From Irpex lacteus (Eukaryota > Basidiomycota > Agaricomycetes > Polyporales > Irpicaceae), in contig MQVO02000152.1 in NCBI GenBank assembly GCA_001986395.2, positions 1 through 21,135 on the forward strand: a stretch of DNA of 21,135 nucleotides, written 5' to 3'. Each line of letters begins with the position of its first letter. Within the stretch, counting starts at the first letter, position 1. The notes under the pieces were generated by a model. That model did not search any database and was not told the DNA's origin. It saw only the letters and a list, made by a program, of their open reading frames with translations. This document shows, in pieces, positions 19,004 through 21,135 of this stretch. Both the position numbers and the translations under genes were made by a program.

Positions 19004-20603
19004 TAATTGGACAGAAAACACGCAAAACGTACGCATTTTGCATACACAGAACTTGGAACTCTATGAAGGAAAGTGAGACAAGAGAGGCCATTATGAAGGC
19101 GATCTGACAGCAGCAAAGCGCAGGAGACGGGGGCACCTACGATAGTGATGTACATGGGGTGGACTAGGTAGTCCACGCACCATGCATGAGATCTCGACTA
19201 TGAGTTCGAGTGCATGCAGTCGGGCGTTCCTCATTGCACGCGTATCTGCCATCATTTTATCCCTGAGAAAATGTAGCGAAAATGAAGTGCCAAATGCTGC
19301 CTTTCTTATCATCTTTTTTCCGTGCACAAAGGTCTGCGAAAAGGAATGAAACGAACAAAGGGAACAAAGGGAATCTAGGGAAAATGTATTGGAAAGTGAA
19401 AGGAGAAGACATGATTTTCTCTTCGGAAAAAGGTGATGTTAAAGGCATGCTTAGTCCCTCTCCTTTCTTCACATTTTCTTAGAGAGAAAATATTGGCATA
19501 TACGCAGCGTTGGAGTAGTTGATGCACGCATACATCGTGTAGTCGACTTTGATGTACTAGGATCCTGAAGCGCCCAAATACGTAGTCGGGCACTACAGTA
19601 TGAATAAGTAGTCGAGACGATGAATCAAGCAGTTCATTTCATACATCACTGGGTATCAGTAGGTAGTCGAACGTCATGAAAATGAAGGGACTATAACTAG
19701 TTGGAACGATGAATTGGAAAGACATTACAGAATACTAGTGAGAGGTGTGGGTATGGTATCTATGCGTTGCCACCAACTCGAAGTGGCCACCGTGCTACGC
19801 AGACGCCCGGCCGTTATGTCACGCTGAGTCTGACGCGTACGCGACTACGTACTGACCACTATCTCGTGCTCTCTCGGTGCTGTGCTAATTTACCTTATTG
19901 CTATGGACTACCGCATATTATTCGAAGCCCCTTCTACCTCTACAAGCGTACCAGAAGCCTTTACTATGACACCGAGATCAACTATAGTATGCGCACAGAA
20001 GTACGTACTGATCTCCGGACACACAATCGCGTATGATTACCTGGCCGCCTCGGTGATCGCGTGCGCCCACTCTGCACCAGTCTTGGGGCTTATGACTGGT
20101 TAGGTCCTAAGGTCTACGCGAAGCTGTGGAAGTCCACGGAGCAATAACAATCGTCTCATTCGTCGCACTCGGTCGCGTCCGAGTTCCGTCTTTCCCACAT
20201 ATCCTCTTTAATTCCTCTTTAATATAAAGATGGTCGCGTATCATTGGCTGTCACTGTCATGTTTTCCGAACATTGTACGCGTGACGTCACGCCCTGCTCG
20301 AACTTTCGAGCTCACTTCCTGTGTTTCCTCTTCAATTCTCTCCCGCGCGGGCAGGCTCATACTTCCAGCCATGTATACGTGGTCCGCTGCTGCAGCGTAA
20401 AGTCAGATTCTGCTTCAAAGCTTCGTGATCAAACAGGGGGGGGCGCCTGTCACTACCAAAATCTTGGCCTTCCGAGTCAACCGCGGTGGCTCTTTTCATG
20501 TTCGTGACGGGATCATAAGTGGACTGCCGTAGTTCTCTTTTCTCGAGCTCTCACTTTGCTTTGAACACGAGAGTACTTATTGTTGAACCTTGAATCTTCA
20601 AAT
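19004..20603. other. Gene-poor flank with recurring TAGTCG words
   Basis: No gene recognised on either strand. Open frames at 19282-19482, 19767-20036 and 20244-20507 lack motifs. The word GTAGTCG recurs at about 19531, 19580, 19607 and 19661, at uneven spacing (about 27-54 bp). An A/G-rich stretch (GAAACGAACAAAGGGAACAA) lies near 19347-19366. These may be the interior of the element ending at 20660 or degraded sequence. Confidence 0.4.
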
Positions 20604-20660
20604 GCCCGTGCCATGCGATAAGTAATCTGAACCCCCGTCCAACGCACGGGATTTTGCTAG
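20604..20660 (+). mobile_element. Putative Helitron 3' terminus
   Basis: CCCGTCC-AAC-GCACGGG (20634-20650) forms a 7-bp stem with one mismatch. It is followed by ATTTTG and CTAG (20657-20660), then T. A hairpin shortly before CTRR, with insertion in front of T, is the diagnostic 3' end of Helitrons. A second CCCGTGC at 20604-20610 could pair with the same GCACGGG as an alternative stem. No Rep/helicase protein is present nearby and the 5' TC end was not located, so this would be a non-autonomous or truncated copy. Confidence 0.5.
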
Positions 20661-21135
20661 TGACCTCACAAAAGGCCTTGCTTAGCTGGTAGTCTGGGCT
20701 GCCAAAATTCGGAGTAAAGTCTATGTCATTCTCGGAAGGTAGGCGTCTACTCTAATACTTCCCTTTGTCCGAGAACCGCACCCAAACGTCGGCCAGTGAA
20801 CCTCCCAGCATTTGAGATCGTTCTCAGACCCCTGCTTCAAGTTATTTCCTTCCCCATGGGCATCCCTAACTTATGTCCCGGGGTTTAACATCGCCTAAGC
20901 TTTCCCCAAAGGGTGTAGTGGGTTAGACCGTGCGGACATCGGAACGAGTTGTGCTATGCCGTGTTCCTGTCCAAGTTTAGGCCATAGCGGCGTCTTTCTA
21001 CGACCCACACAAGTCTTTCCGAGGCATAACGGCCTTTGAGGTATCCCTGCAAGCGGCCATTACACCCAAAAATCGCAGTGCGGCCAGCATATAAAGCTGC
21101 AACAAAATGGAGATAGGTCAGCGAACATGCTCATC
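20661..21135. other. Right edge, possible promoter of an off-window gene
   Basis: No complete gene. Near the edge, ATATAAAG at about 21089-21096 resembles a TATA box, followed by CAACAAAATGG with an ATG at 21107 and a frame open to the end of the window. This is too short to assign a product. Confidence 0.25.

Noticed and set aside
1..21135. tRNA, rRNA, retrotransposon polyprotein or viral genes
   Set aside because: No T-loop/acceptor combinations, reverse transcriptase or integrase motifs were seen on reading both strands by eye. A tRNA scan and a profile search would be the decisive tests.

Overview
The window looks like nuclear DNA of a filamentous basidiomycete, most likely an agaric-type (Agaricomycetes) fungus. 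Three things suggest this. Introns are dense and very short (47-63 bp) with GT...AG ends. There are two broken F-box/leucine-rich-repeat-like genes of the kind greatly expanded in these fungi. There is also a multi-exon SNF2-type helicase gene. No bacterial gene organisation, rRNA, recognisable tRNA or CRISPR array was seen. This is an accessory, repeat-rich region.

Layout. 1-1757: no recognisable gene. 1758-3506: a plus-strand F-box/LRR-like gene with an in-frame stop and several frame changes. 3507-5536: gene-poor DNA with a small inverted-repeat element, two diverged copies of a ~140 bp segment that reads like a gene fragment, and a ~120-140 bp direct repeat. 5539-7722: a very large inverted repeat with two 1,025-bp arms, identical wherever compared, around a 134-bp spacer. 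7650-9556: further elements, including a short transposon family whose ends (TA-CAG...CTG-TA) look like non-autonomous pogo/Tc1-mariner MITEs, and an element with GAGTCGA-rich inverted ends. 10805-15795: a ~1,440-residue SNF2/DExH helicase gene with at least 12 introns. 16887-17111: another MITE copy. 17574-19003: a second F-box/LRR-like gene with several single-base frame changes. 20604-20660: a hairpin plus CTAG-T, as expected for a Helitron 3' end.

How the parts relate. The helicase (chromatin or DNA remodelling, by family) and the F-box proteins (SCF ubiquitin-ligase adaptors, by family) belong to fast-turnover families and show no operon-like link. The most unusual structure is the inverted repeat. 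Its arms contain ends of the same MITE family found elsewhere in the window. Its right edge runs smoothly through a MITE copy, while its left edge cuts that copy and joins it to the end of a direct repeat. If transcribed, it would form a ~1 kb double-stranded hairpin carrying MITE sequence, so it is a candidate small-RNA source, but it could equally be an assembly artefact. Many frame breaks in all three genes sit at short homopolymers and can be reconciled by one base. Recent pseudogenisation and consensus sequencing error must therefore both stay open.
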